Shown here: positions 1-8,851 of the stretch, one piece after another | Layout: every line of letters begins with the position of its first letter | Position numbering within the stretch: position 1 is the stretch's first letter | Origin: Fuerstiella sp. | Lineage (GTDB): Bacteria; Planctomycetota; Planctomycetia; Planctomycetales; Planctomycetaceae | Reading direction: 5' to 3' | Assembly (NCBI GenBank): GCA_022447225.1 | Contig: JAKVAZ010000006.1 | Coordinates: 372,001 to 436,000, forward strand | Length of the DNA: 64,000 nt | Position numbers and translations under genes: made by a program | The notes under the pieces: model-generated | Databases searched by the model: none | Seen by the model: only the letters and a program-made list of their open reading frames with translations | Told to the model about the DNA's origin: nothing

Positions 1-201
1 GCAGAGACACAAACATCACGGCCGATTTCCGAGGCTGCCCAAGGCGAAGATGCTGTAACCGGTTCGACAGAACTCGACGAAGGAAAGTCATCCCCGCGCA
101 GACGACGTCGCCGCCGCGGGCCGCGAAAGAAAAAGAAACCAAACTCCGGTAACGACAGCGGAGGTGTCGAATCGTCGCGACCGAACGGATCAAACTCATG
201 A
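1..201 (+). CDS. C-terminal basic tail of an unidentified protein (5' partial)
   Basis: An open frame enters from the left edge and stops with TGA at 199-201, giving 66 visible residues. The visible part is low complexity: an acidic stretch, then a strongly basic run of seven arginines followed by GPRKKKK, then a Ser/Gly/Asn-rich end. Tails like this occur on bacterial RNA-binding proteins such as RNase E/G, DEAD-box helicases and Rho. Nothing in view decides among them. The stop overlaps the next start (ATGA), which suggests translational coupling with the aminopeptidase gene. Confidence 0.6.
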   Translation, partial: AETQTSRPISEAAQGEDAVTGSTELDEGKSSPRRRRRRRGPRKKKKPNSGNDSGGVESSRPNGSNS

Positions 202-1703
202 TCAGAATCACGACCGATTCTGCGGTTACCCTCGATCTCGACTGGCTGCTGCTTGTGAGTGCCGAGCATGAGTCACTGCCTGCTGATCTCAATCAGACAA
301 ATCGGCAGCTGAACGGAAAGCTTGCCTGTATTTGGAACAGAAAGGAGTTTGCCGGCAACTATTGCAGAACACTCAGCCTGCGGCAGCTGTCAGAAATCAC
401 TCCTGTCAATCTGTTGCTGACCGGTGTGGGTCCAACAGACGAATTGAGTGCAGAACGGCTGCGTCGCTCACTGATCACGAGCCTGCGAAAAATCAACGAA
501 CAACCAGACCTCCGAATCGGTGTCAGGTTTGCAGACCACCTGACCACCGCCTGGTCCGCAACAACACTCACAGAATTAGTCGCAGACTGTGTGACCGTGG
601 CCGCCGTGGATGCAGGAATCCACAAGCAAAAGCCCTCACGATTCGATTTTACCGACGTACAAATCGCGGTCGATCAGCCACCGACAAATATTGATGACTA
701 TATCGAGTCCGGAAGAATAATTGGCAGCGCGGTTGCCCGGACCCGCTGCATGGTCAATTGTTCGCCGTCTCACATGACCCCTGAACGTATGGTTGAGGAA
801 GCCGGCCAGCTGGCTGAGCAACGTGATCTCGAATTTCAGGTGTTGGGTGCTGCAGATCTTACCCGGGAAAACATGAATGCCATGCTGGCCGTGGCGCAGG
901 GCAGTCACCGTACTCCGTCGCTGGTGCGGCTGTCATGGCGCGGCAATCCGGACTGCACCGACGAAATTGCATTAGCCGGTAAAGGTGTCACTTTCGACAG
1001 CGGCGGACTTTCGATTAAGCCAGCTGAATCTATGGTTGCCATGAAGTCCGATATGGCTGGCGCGGCTACGGTCATGGAAGCCGTCGGGGCAGCTGCGTCT
1101 CTCAGACTTCCCGTGAATGTCACCGCCTGGCTCGGACTCGTCGAGAATATGATCAGCGGTCAGTCTTACCGACCGGGCGACGTCATCACGGCCCGAACCG
1201 GCACGACGATAGAAGTTCAAAACACGGATGCTGAAGGACGACTAGTCCTTGCGGATGTGCTGGCGTACGCGATTGACCACGGTACCACGCATCTCATCGA
1301 TCTGGCAACGCTGACGGGTGCCTGCGTTGTTGCTCTCGGCAAAGAAATCACCGGATTGTTTGCCGGATGTGAAGAATTGTCCGGAAGAATTCAGCAGGCG
1401 GCTTCTAATACCGGTGAAAACGTATGGCCGATGCCAATGCACGCGCATTTCGATGAATTACTGAAAAGCGATGTTGCAGATTGCCGAAACATCGGTCCAC
1501 GCTGGGGCGGTGCAGTCACGGCAGCCTGTTTTCTTCGCAAATTCGTGGGAACCACCCCCTGGGTCCATCTGGACATCGCTGGTCCGTCCTGGGCAGATAC
1601 TTCCACAGACTGGCGTGATTCAGGCGGGACGGGGGCAATGGTAAGAACACTTATCCGGCTACTCCGTCAGTGGCCGGTTGAGAGCCCTCCGGGGCGTTGT
1701 TGA
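198..1703 (+). CDS. pepA: leucyl aminopeptidase (peptidase family M17)
   Basis: This is a cytosolic di-zinc (or Mn) aminopeptidase that removes N-terminal residues from peptides in protein turnover. At 501 residues it has the usual family length. The C-terminal catalytic half carries GKGVTFDSGGLSIKP, the MKSDMAGAA segment with metal-binding Lys/Asp residues, and the family signature NTDAEGRL. The N-terminal third is the variable macro-like domain. The ATG at 198 overlaps the upstream stop codon (ATGA), so the gene is probably translated from the same message as the preceding basic protein. Glucose-6-phosphate isomerase follows 34 bases later. The identification is firm at family level; substrate preference cannot be read from sequence. 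Confidence 0.95.
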   Translation: MIRITTDSAVTLDLDWLLLVSAEHESLPADLNQTNRQLNGKLACIWNRKEFAGNYCRTLSLRQLSEITPVNLLLTGVGPTDELSAERLRRSLITSLRKINEQPDLRIGVRFADHLTTAWSATTLTELVADCVTVAAVDAGIHKQKPSRFDFTDVQIAVDQPPTNIDDYIESGRIIGSAVARTRCMVNCSPSHMTPERMVEEAGQLAEQRDLEFQVLGAADLTRENMNAMLAVAQGSHRTPSLVRLSWRGNPDCTDEIALAGKGVTFDSGGLSIKPAESMVAMKSDMAGAATVMEAVGAAASLRLPVNVTAWLGLVENMISGQSYRPGDVITARTGTTIEVQNTDAEGRLVLADVLAYAIDHGTTHLIDLATLTGACVVALGKEITGLFAGCEELSGRIQQAASNTGENVWPMPMHAHFDELLKSDVADCRNIGPRWGGAVTAACFLRKFVGTTPWVHLDIAGPSWADTSTDWRDSGGTGAMVRTLIRLLRQWPVESPPGRC

Positions 1704-1737
1704 CCGTCGCCTGTATTCAGATTTTGAAAGGATTCCA

Positions 1738-3147
1738 TTGACGAATCTCGTCACTTACGACCCTTCTGCCGCCTTGGCAATCATACCGGACAATCGTTTT
1801 GCAGGGTTAGCCGGTGCACTTGAAGCCGCACGTAACGAGGTTCTGGCAGACGTTGAACTGTTCAAATCAGGCGAATCCGTGCCCAATGATAAACAGCCTC
1901 TTGACGCCGGATTTGTTTCCTGGCCGGAAGATCTGCTGCACGACATGAATCAGAACGGAGCAGACAGTCTGATTGCCCGGATCGAACGATGTGCCGAGCG
2001 TCTGAGACAGACTTCAGATTCGGTAGTCATCCTTGGAATCGGTGGTTCTTACATGGGAATGCGGGCCATGTTTGAAGCACTGTGTGATCCCTTTCACAAC
2101 CAACTCAGTCGACAGGATCGCAGGGGAACTCCAAGAATCTACTTTGAAGGCTGGAACGTGGATTCGGATCATCAGACGGCCCTGCTGCGTCTACTCGATC
2201 AACGGGCCGCACAAGTCTCGGCCGAGAACCCGGAAGGTCGGTCTTCTGTAATCGTGATCAGTAAGTCCGGAGGGACACTGGAAACAGCCATTGCGTTTCG
2301 CCACTTCCGAAGTTTGCTGGAACGGCGATTTCCTGAAGCCGTCCAGGATCTGATCGTACCGATCACCGGAAACACAGGTCGGCTGCGGGATTTATCCACA
2401 GCAGCGGGCTTCCGAGATGTGTTCTCGATCCCCGATGGAATTGGAGGACGTTTCTCGGTACTGACCCCCGTGGGTTTACTTCCGGCCGCCGTTGCCGGAA
2501 TCAATATCCGCCAACTTCTGCTGGGGGCTGCCAGCATGACAAAACACTTCCGTACTGGAGAATACGGCCAGAACGCTGTCCTGGACTTCACAGCGGTCGC
2601 ACATCTGATGGAAACAGACCACGACATGACCACACGTGTACTGTCAACGTGGGGCAGCCACATGGAGGCGGTTGGTTTGTGGTACGATCAGCTTCTGTCG
2701 GAGAGTCTCGGAAAACGTGAAAAAGGAGCCACACCGATCACAGGAGTCAACACGCGTGACCTGCACAGTCGGGGGCAGCAACACCAGCAGGGACGACGAG
2801 ACAAACTGATTACGAATCTGCTACCAGGACGTCCTCGTCACAACGACCTGGAGATCCCGTTCCGAGATGATGATTTTGACCAGCTCAATCAGTTTGCGGG
2901 GGTTAAGGTCTCCAGCGTACTGAATGCGGCAATTGGCGGAACCAATCAGGCGTATGCCGACGACCGTCGCCCGACCGCTGATTTACAGCTGGACGGTGTT
3001 GACGACCATTCAATCGGTCAGCTGTTTCAGTTGCTGATGCTGTCCACAGTGGTTGAAGGCCGGCTGATCGGTGTCAATCCCTACGGACAACCTGGCGTGG
3101 AAGCCTACAAACAAAATATGAATGCGATTTTGAAAAATCCCGGGTGA
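1738..3147 (+). CDS. pgi: glucose-6-phosphate isomerase
   Basis: Interconverts glucose-6-phosphate and fructose-6-phosphate in glycolysis and gluconeogenesis. Visible family motifs are GIGGSYMGMRAMFEAL and SKSGGTLETA (phosphate-binding SIS loops), GGRFSVLTPVGLLPAA, the TRDLHSRGQQHQQG segment, and the C-terminal GVEAYKQNMNAIL with the catalytic lysine. I chose the TTG at 1738 (about 469 residues) because an AAAGG ribosome-binding site lies just upstream and homology-like sequence starts there. The frame is open further up to a TTG at 1678, which would overlap pepA. The length fits the shorter Bacillus-type enzymes. The start codon is less certain than the function. Confidence 0.93.
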   Translation: MTNLVTYDPSAALAIIPDNRFAGLAGALEAARNEVLADVELFKSGESVPNDKQPLDAGFVSWPEDLLHDMNQNGADSLIARIERCAERLRQTSDSVVILGIGGSYMGMRAMFEALCDPFHNQLSRQDRRGTPRIYFEGWNVDSDHQTALLRLLDQRAAQVSAENPEGRSSVIVISKSGGTLETAIAFRHFRSLLERRFPEAVQDLIVPITGNTGRLRDLSTAAGFRDVFSIPDGIGGRFSVLTPVGLLPAAVAGINIRQLLLGAASMTKHFRTGEYGQNAVLDFTAVAHLMETDHDMTTRVLSTWGSHMEAVGLWYDQLLSESLGKREKGATPITGVNTRDLHSRGQQHQQGRRDKLITNLLPGRPRHNDLEIPFRDDDFDQLNQFAGVKVSSVLNAAIGGTNQAYADDRRPTADLQLDGVDDHSIGQLFQLLMLSTVVEGRLIGVNPYGQPGVEAYKQNMNAILKNPG

Positions 3148-3239
3148 CACTCATCACCACATCAGCAGCAAACACTCCATAAGAAAATCCTCCGTCGCAA
3201 TCTCTTTACATGTACCGGGAACAGCCTGAGGTACGATGA

Positions 3240-3929
3240 ATGCCAACTTCTGTCAAATTCCTTGGGCACGCATGCTTTCAAATCCAAACCCGCCGTCATC
3301 GACTGCTGATCGATCCGTTTCTCACCGGCAATCCTCAGGCCTGCACGACAGCTGACAAAATCGAAGCTGACTTCATTCTGGTGACGCACGGTCATGAGGA
3401 TCATGTTGCCGATGTGGAATCCATTGCCAGGAGAACAGGCGCCCTTGTCATTGCAAATTACGAAATCGCGACATGGTTTCAGTCAAAGGGAATCGAAAAC
3501 ACGCATGCAATGCATATCGGCGGTCAGCATTCATTCGAATTTGGAGCGGTGAAACTCACGATTGCCCATCACGGTTCGATGCTTCCCGACGGCAGTAACG
3601 GGGGAAGTCCGGCTGGCATCATTCTCAAAACGGACGAAGGCAATATCTATCATGCCGGTGATACGGGACTGTTCTCTGACATGCAGTTGATTGGCAACGA
3701 AGGAATCAGAATCGCCATTCTTCCAATTGGAGACAACTTCACCATGGGACCGGACGATTCGATCAAAGCAATCCGGTTCCTGAATCCAAACATAGTCATT
3801 CCAGCTCACTTCAACACGTGGCCACTCATTGAACAGGACGCGACTGCATGGAAACATGAGGTCGAATCTTCAACGTCAGCTCAGCCGGTCGTGCTCGCTC
3901 CCGGCGACGTCTGTCCTCTTGAAAAATAA
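3240..3929 (+). CDS. UPF0173-type metal-dependent hydrolase (metallo-beta-lactamase fold)
   Basis: A 229-residue cytoplasmic protein of the compact MBL-fold UPF0173 family (YtkL-like). The metal-binding motif HGHEDH sits near residues 55-60, followed by AHHGSM, HAGDTGLF and a final PAHFNTWP that supplies the last histidine. The N-terminus VKFLGHACFQIQ is typical of this family. The physiological substrate is unknown for most members. The ATG at 3240 is preceded by GAGGT at about 8 bases. The gap to pgi is 92 bases and the phosphatase gene follows closely, so it may be part of a housekeeping run of genes. Confidence 0.85.
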   Translation: MPTSVKFLGHACFQIQTRRHRLLIDPFLTGNPQACTTADKIEADFILVTHGHEDHVADVESIARRTGALVIANYEIATWFQSKGIENTHAMHIGGQHSFEFGAVKLTIAHHGSMLPDGSNGGSPAGIILKTDEGNIYHAGDTGLFSDMQLIGNEGIRIAILPIGDNFTMGPDDSIKAIRFLNPNIVIPAHFNTWPLIEQDATAWKHEVESSTSAQPVVLAPGDVCPLEK

Positions 3930-3981
3930 CCCGACACTCCCTTCGGAAATTGTTCAGCATGAAACTACAGGACAGGAATTG

Positions 3982-4740
3982 ATGTCAATCAGCCACCTCC
4001 CAACCAGTATTGACGGGCCCGTCGCTGTGATCGGCGATGTACACGGTCAGTCAGTTGAGCTGCGCCGGATTATTCATCAGCTGGAACACACACCGGATAT
4101 CCATAGTCGCTGGATTGTCTTCGTCGGTGATCTTGTCGACCGGGGGCCCGACACCAAAGGTGTACTCGATCTGTATTGTGATTTGTCAAAACAGCATGAC
4201 AAAGTGACATGGATTTGTGGAAATCATGAACTTGCAATGGCGGCATCGCTGGAGCTGATCCAGGCACCGGATTACCTCGACTGGGAAACCAGTTGGCTGC
4301 GGGTTTATTCTGCAGAACCCACATTCGAATCCTACGGTGTTAAATTCGGGGATATTAACAAGCTGCGATCGGCAATGCCCGAAGAACATATCGCGCTGCT
4401 GAGTAACCTTCCCTGGCGTGTCGAACATCCGCAGTACCTGTTTGTCCACGCGGGACTGGATCCTGACCTGCCGTTTGATATGCAGGTCCAGATTCTGCGG
4501 CAACCCGACTACTCTCTGGGCCAGCCACCGTGGTTGTTCAGTAGAACATTCATTTGGGGACCGGTTCCGCAAGGATGCCCGGTAACCGTCGTTCAGGGAC
4601 ATGTGCCGTTACAGGAAGTGCATTTTGGAGATCGGATCATTGGTACCGATACAACAGGTGGCGTGAGTGGCGATCTCAGCTGCGTTTTGCTTCCGGAAAA
4701 TATCGTACTGACATCGGGCAATTTTGCCCCGCCGGATTAA
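3982..4740 (+). CDS. PPP-family metallophosphatase (serine/threonine phosphatase-like)
   Basis: A 252-residue calcineurin-like phosphoesterase. The three diagnostic PPP blocks are present: GDVHGQ near residue 20, GDLVDRGPDTKG near residue 50, and GNHE near residue 82; a later LFVHAGLDP and GHVP supply further metal ligands. Such bacterial enzymes hydrolyse phosphoprotein or dinucleoside polyphosphate (ApaH/PrpA-like) substrates, and the sequence does not separate the two. The ATG at 3982 was chosen because it begins just before the conserved core; the frame is open further upstream but overlaps the previous gene. There is no signal peptide, so it should act in the cytoplasm. Confidence 0.82.
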   Translation: MSISHLPTSIDGPVAVIGDVHGQSVELRRIIHQLEHTPDIHSRWIVFVGDLVDRGPDTKGVLDLYCDLSKQHDKVTWICGNHELAMAASLELIQAPDYLDWETSWLRVYSAEPTFESYGVKFGDINKLRSAMPEEHIALLSNLPWRVEHPQYLFVHAGLDPDLPFDMQVQILRQPDYSLGQPPWLFSRTFIWGPVPQGCPVTVVQGHVPLQEVHFGDRIIGTDTTGGVSGDLSCVLLPENIVLTSGNFAPPD

Positions 4741-4982
4741 ATTCGCAGAAGGAAACCCTTCTCACCCGCAGGAATCTCCGGGGGAAAGGAAAAAACACCA
4801 TCAGGCTGGTCATGCCGCAGTGGTCGCCTGCTGAAAAGCACACTATTCTTGGTGACAGGTGCATGTTCGGCAAGCCCGCGGCCGATGATGAAAAACGGTT
4901 GATTTGTTCCGGACGTGGTCCATGCAGTTGCCTGAGGTCATCCAGTGTGAGTTGCTGAGACCTCCTCAAAGCAGGTGAACAC

Positions 4983-5603
4983 ATGACGATTTCAATGACT
5001 GAGTACTTCAAGACCCGCAAATCGGATCGCAAGAAGGAAACTCGGTATCTGAACGTGATCAACAAGGACAGCTGCACGTCCTGTAATTCGTGTGCATCTG
5101 TTTGTCCGGTGGACTGTATCTATGAAGTGGTAAGTCCGATTCCATCGGAAAGCTACCACCAGATTGATACCAGTCGGTGCATCGGCTGTCAGATGTGTTA
5201 TCGGTCTCCTAGTGACAGCAGCGATTACTACCAGCTGACGATTTGTCCGTGGAATGCCATCGACATGCTTCATAATCCCAGTGTGAAGCCGGCTCCCGCG
5301 TCCGTGCTGCAACCATACTACCGCGGCTCCTCCAGTGACATAATATGGCCGAAACTCGAGGAATACGCCTATCAATTGTTTCTCGACGGTGAAGTTTTCA
5401 TTCCCGCGGATAACACTGATCTGCATCAGATCCTCGCGTATCTCCAGGAAGATGCGTGGATGTACAGCGAAGAAGACAATATCCGACTGGTGGAAACAGA
5501 AACGGAATCAGGAGATGGATTCGTACGTTATCGCGCAACCGAACCGGCACGTGATCTGATGGATGTGATGTTCCAGGACTACCAGCGCATCTTCATGGAC
5601 TGA
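4983..5603 (+). CDS. ferredoxin-like 4Fe-4S protein with unusual second cluster motif
   Basis: A 206-residue cytoplasmic protein. Residues about 31-45 hold a canonical 4Fe-4S motif, CTSCNSCASVCP, followed by DCIYEV. The second motif begins normally with CIGCQMC, but 15 residues instead of the usual 3 separate the third cysteine from the final CPW. The C-terminal 110 residues are acidic, contain no cysteine, and resemble no family I recognise. The start at 4983 has AGGTGA 7 bases upstream. The protein probably transfers electrons, but no redox partner gene is adjacent. Whether the second site binds a 4Fe-4S cluster, a 3Fe-4S cluster or none is open. Confidence 0.75.
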   Translation: MTISMTEYFKTRKSDRKKETRYLNVINKDSCTSCNSCASVCPVDCIYEVVSPIPSESYHQIDTSRCIGCQMCYRSPSDSSDYYQLTICPWNAIDMLHNPSVKPAPASVLQPYYRGSSSDIIWPKLEEYAYQLFLDGEVFIPADNTDLHQILAYLQEDAWMYSEEDNIRLVETETESGDGFVRYRATEPARDLMDVMFQDYQRIFMD

Positions 5604-5791
5604 TCCAGAGAATCGTCGTTATCGTTAACTGCCCCACCTAAACAATTCAGGTGCGTAGGTTGCAGGTCACGCAAAAGCGTAAACAGTCACCAGGAAGCCC
5701 CGCGGAAATCCCGCACGCAGACCGTTGGAGTCAAACCGAACAATCCGCGGTGATCAGGCAGTCTCACGTTTCCCGCTTATCACCTCGTTCC

Positions 5792-6736
5792 TCAGCGTCT
5801 GTCGGGCAGAATCACCAGGCCCCTGTTGCCGGGAATCAGACGAAACAAACCGCCAGGACCCGACTTTAAAGCTCCTGTGATGAATAACTGATCCATGTTC
5901 GGACCGCCGAATGCCACGTTACTGGTCCTCAGATTTCCACCGTCATACTGACGAATCAGTATGCCGGTCGGGTCAATCACCTGCACCTGCTTCATCCCGT
6001 AATGAGCGACATATAAATTTCCGGCAGCATCCAGGCACATACCATCAGGTTGGTTATCAATCTGTCCCTGGTCAGCATTCTTTGTCGGCAGTTCTGCAAA
6101 CAGATTTCGAGTACTGACTTTCCCCGGTGCGGTCACTTCGTACGCAAGAATTCGGTTCTTCTGACTCTCGGCAACCAGTAGCGTCTTACCGTCCGGTCGA
6201 ATGACGATTCCGTTCGGGAAAGCCAGCCCGTTGTCCAGTTGATGTGTCCTGCCGTTTTTGTCGACGTAGTGCACCGTACCAATTAAATTTTCAAGATCGC
6301 TGTCGCCCGGATCAGTAAAGTAAAAACCTCCATTGGGGGTATCGAGTGAAAGATCGTTTGGACCTCGAAGCGGTTTCCCGTCACATTCACTGGATGCCGG
6401 TTCCAGTATTCTGCCGTCGGCCGACAGATGAAGTACAGCGTGATGACTGGCATCACAGACCAGATGAGTACCGTCTGAAAGCACTTTATGACCGTTCGGC
6501 TCACCCGTCACCGCCCACGGTGTGGACTTCCCGTCGAGATCAAACGTGGTGATTGTCGTACCATGCGAGATATAACCGTGACCTTCGTGGTCGAATGCGA
6601 CTCCTTCGCAGTACTCGGGTACCGTCAACAACTGCACAGTCCGGACGTCTGACGAATCAAACAGTTCACCTGCAGGTAAACTGTTGAAGGCAAAGATCAC
6701 CACAAGGAAACATATTGACCGGCAGCGCATGACCAT
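5792..6736 (-). CDS. secreted SMP-30/gluconolactonase-like beta-propeller protein
   Basis: A 314-residue protein with a cleavable-looking signal peptide (residues 1-22, hydrophobic ICFLVVIFAFNSL). The mature part matches the six-bladed SMP-30/gluconolactonase/LRE propeller: YCEGVAFD, RGPNDLSLD, GFYFTDPG, LAFPNGIVIRPDGKTL and QPDGMCLDAAGNLYVAHYG. In the family the Glu, Asn and Asp of these loops bind a divalent metal, and members hydrolyse sugar lactones or related esters. The start at 6736 has AGGAGA a few bases upstream. It is divergent from the DUF1501 gene. The protein probably acts in the periplasm; the substrate is unknown. Confidence 0.85.
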   Translation of the reverse strand: MVMRCRSICFLVVIFAFNSLPAGELFDSSDVRTVQLLTVPEYCEGVAFDHEGHGYISHGTTITTFDLDGKSTPWAVTGEPNGHKVLSDGTHLVCDASHHAVLHLSADGRILEPASSECDGKPLRGPNDLSLDTPNGGFYFTDPGDSDLENLIGTVHYVDKNGRTHQLDNGLAFPNGIVIRPDGKTLLVAESQKNRILAYEVTAPGKVSTRNLFAELPTKNADQGQIDNQPDGMCLDAAGNLYVAHYGMKQVQVIDPTGILIRQYDGGNLRTSNVAFGGPNMDQLFITGALKSGPGGLFRLIPGNRGLVILPDRR

Positions 6737-7158
6737 CAGTTCTCCTGAAAATTAATAACTCAGGGGCGTCAACCCGGATTGTAAAGTCTGTTTGCAGTGT
6801 CTGGCGAGTATAAAGACATCTAAACGGCCCGCGAACCAGATCAGACATCCGAACTGTGAAACCCAAACACCTCCGGATCCGTACCCGCGCCTGTTAAAAG
6901 AGACGTCGCGGATCAAGTTCGATTGCCCGGCCTGATGTGATCCGTCCGATCGCGACCGGGAACACAGAAACATCCGACCGGATTCCTGGCTCCATTTCCT
7001 GTCCATTGAAAAACCAAATTGGATTGTGGTCAGCAAATCGACTAAGATTTAGACATAAAGAGGCATCATTTGCGGATGGTGATCGGTCACGACATTCATT
7101 CGTAGTCCTGCGAAGTCGGCACCTGTTTCGAACGGATTCGTTGCAAAAGAGGTATACG
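6737..7158. other. divergent intergenic region
   Basis: About 420 bases separate the minus-strand SMP-30 gene from the plus-strand DUF1501 gene, so both promoters should lie here. The DUF1501 frame is open through much of the right half, but I see no good upstream start. I see no convincing promoter hexamers, hairpins or repeats. Confidence 0.4.
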
Positions 7159-8580
7159 ATGGGCGGCAGAATTAATATTCCGGCATCAGCTTTCACGAGA
7201 CGCGGCGTGATCAGGGCAGGTGGAATTGGCCTGGGACTGGGTATGGCCGAGATCTCCGGATTGCAGGCTCTGGCCGGCAACCCCGAATCAAAAGCCAAAT
7301 CGGTCATCTTTGTTTTTCTCACAGGCGGGCTCTCGCAGCATGACAGCTTCGACATGAAGCCCGAAGCGCCCGACGATATCCGCGGCGAATTCAAGCCCAT
7401 CGACTCGCGAACACCAGGACTGCAGGTTTGCGAACATTTGCCGCTACTCGCCCAACGCAGCCACCGCTATGCACTCGTCCGTTCCATGCAGACGGCCAGC
7501 AACGGTCATGAACCGGCCTGCCACATGCTGCTGACCGGTCGCCTGGATCTTCCAGCCGGGTTTTCTTTGGCCAAAATCCCAAGTCCTAATGAATGGCCGT
7601 CGATTCCGGCGATCGTGACTTATGCAAAACAGCACCATCGCGGCAAAATGCCTCCGGCCGTTGTTCTGCCCGAACCCAGCGTGAACGAAGCCAACAGAGT
7701 TCGACCAGGTCAGTACGCCGGCAAACTTGGAGATCACTGGGACGCCTGGCACATCGATATTGCGGCAAAGTGCGCCAAGGGCAACGGAGCCTGCCCCGAA
7801 TGTTTTCGGTTTGACGGATCTGAATTTAAACATGGTTCAAAAACAGTATTTGAAACTCCCACACTCATGCTGCCGGACGGCGGTCGACACCGACTCAGCG
7901 GTCGCATCGAACTACTGGCAGAAGTCCAGCGCCAGCAGCGGACCCTGGAACGATCTGCTGACAGCTTTGACGGGCAGCGTCAACAGGCCATCTCAGTCCT
8001 GACCGACTCCACGGTTAGCAGTGCCTTTGACGTGGAGAACGCAGATCCACGAGTGGTTGAACGCTATGGGGCCAACAAATTCGGACTCTCACTGCTGATG
8101 GCAAAACGACTTGTGGAAAGTGGTGTCAAACTGGTTCAGGTCAACCTCGGTAAAAATTCCTCCTGGGACACTCACAGCAGAAACTTCGTCAATCTCAAAG
8201 ACAACCTACTGCCGCCTCTGGACCGCTGCGTGTCAGCACTGCTGGATGACCTAACCTCATCCGGAATGATCGATGAAACGCTGGTGATTGTGACCGGTGA
8301 ATTCGGCCGCACACCAAAGATCAACAAAGATTCCGGTCGGGACCACTGGGGCCCCGTGAATACAATGCTGTTTGCCGGAGCAGGAGTGCGTGGAGGAAAT
8401 ATCATTGGCGCCTCCGACCGGATTGCAGCCGAACCGACCCGTGACCGCCAGACCCCGGAAAATTTTGCCGCCACGATTTATGACGCACTGGGAATTCCGC
8501 GCGAGGCAAAATGGGTGGACGTCGATGGTCGACCACATCACATTTATATGGGTGATCGAATCGAAGGACTCTACAGCTAA
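7159..8580 (+). CDS. DUF1501 protein, Tat-exported sulfatase-fold family
   Basis: A 473-residue member of the DUF1501 family, which is very abundant in planctomycetes and related to alkaline phosphatase/sulfatase folds. The N-terminus has a Tat-like signal (TRRGVIRAGGIGLGLGMA). Diagnostic segments are FLTGGLSQHDSFDMKPEAP, RGEF, the histidine in NGHEPACHMLLTGR, SSWDTH, and the C-terminal TGEFGRTPKINKDSGRDHW. The ATG at 7159 follows AAAAGAGG at about 8 bases and begins just before the Tat motif; earlier in-frame starts would bury the signal. Enzymatic activity is unproven for the family. It precedes the DUF1592 and DUF1552 genes on the same strand and probably acts outside the cytoplasm. Confidence 0.9.
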   Translation: MGGRINIPASAFTRRGVIRAGGIGLGLGMAEISGLQALAGNPESKAKSVIFVFLTGGLSQHDSFDMKPEAPDDIRGEFKPIDSRTPGLQVCEHLPLLAQRSHRYALVRSMQTASNGHEPACHMLLTGRLDLPAGFSLAKIPSPNEWPSIPAIVTYAKQHHRGKMPPAVVLPEPSVNEANRVRPGQYAGKLGDHWDAWHIDIAAKCAKGNGACPECFRFDGSEFKHGSKTVFETPTLMLPDGGRHRLSGRIELLAEVQRQQRTLERSADSFDGQRQQAISVLTDSTVSSAFDVENADPRVVERYGANKFGLSLLMAKRLVESGVKLVQVNLGKNSSWDTHSRNFVNLKDNLLPPLDRCVSALLDDLTSSGMIDETLVIVTGEFGRTPKINKDSGRDHWGPVNTMLFAGAGVRGGNIIGASDRIAAEPTRDRQTPENFAATIYDALGIPREAKWVDVDGRPHHIYMGDRIEGLYS

Positions 8581-8851
8581 ATCACCAGGTGCGATTCTCG
8601 AACAGAATTATGAGTGGATCATCCGAGGATTCACTGTCAGAAGCAGTAATACCAACGTCCCACAGAATCATCTCAACCTGAGAAATCGTGTCCACCCGAA
8701 CAACACCGCAGACACACCGGAATCAGGGCGCGTGTCTTAATTCTGGACGTCCGGGAATTTGCCAGGTAGACTACAGTTCCTGCCATTCACGTTATATTCC
8801 TTCCAGTCAAACTCTCCAGGATCCCTGCCTGCCGCTGCAGAGACTTTCGGT

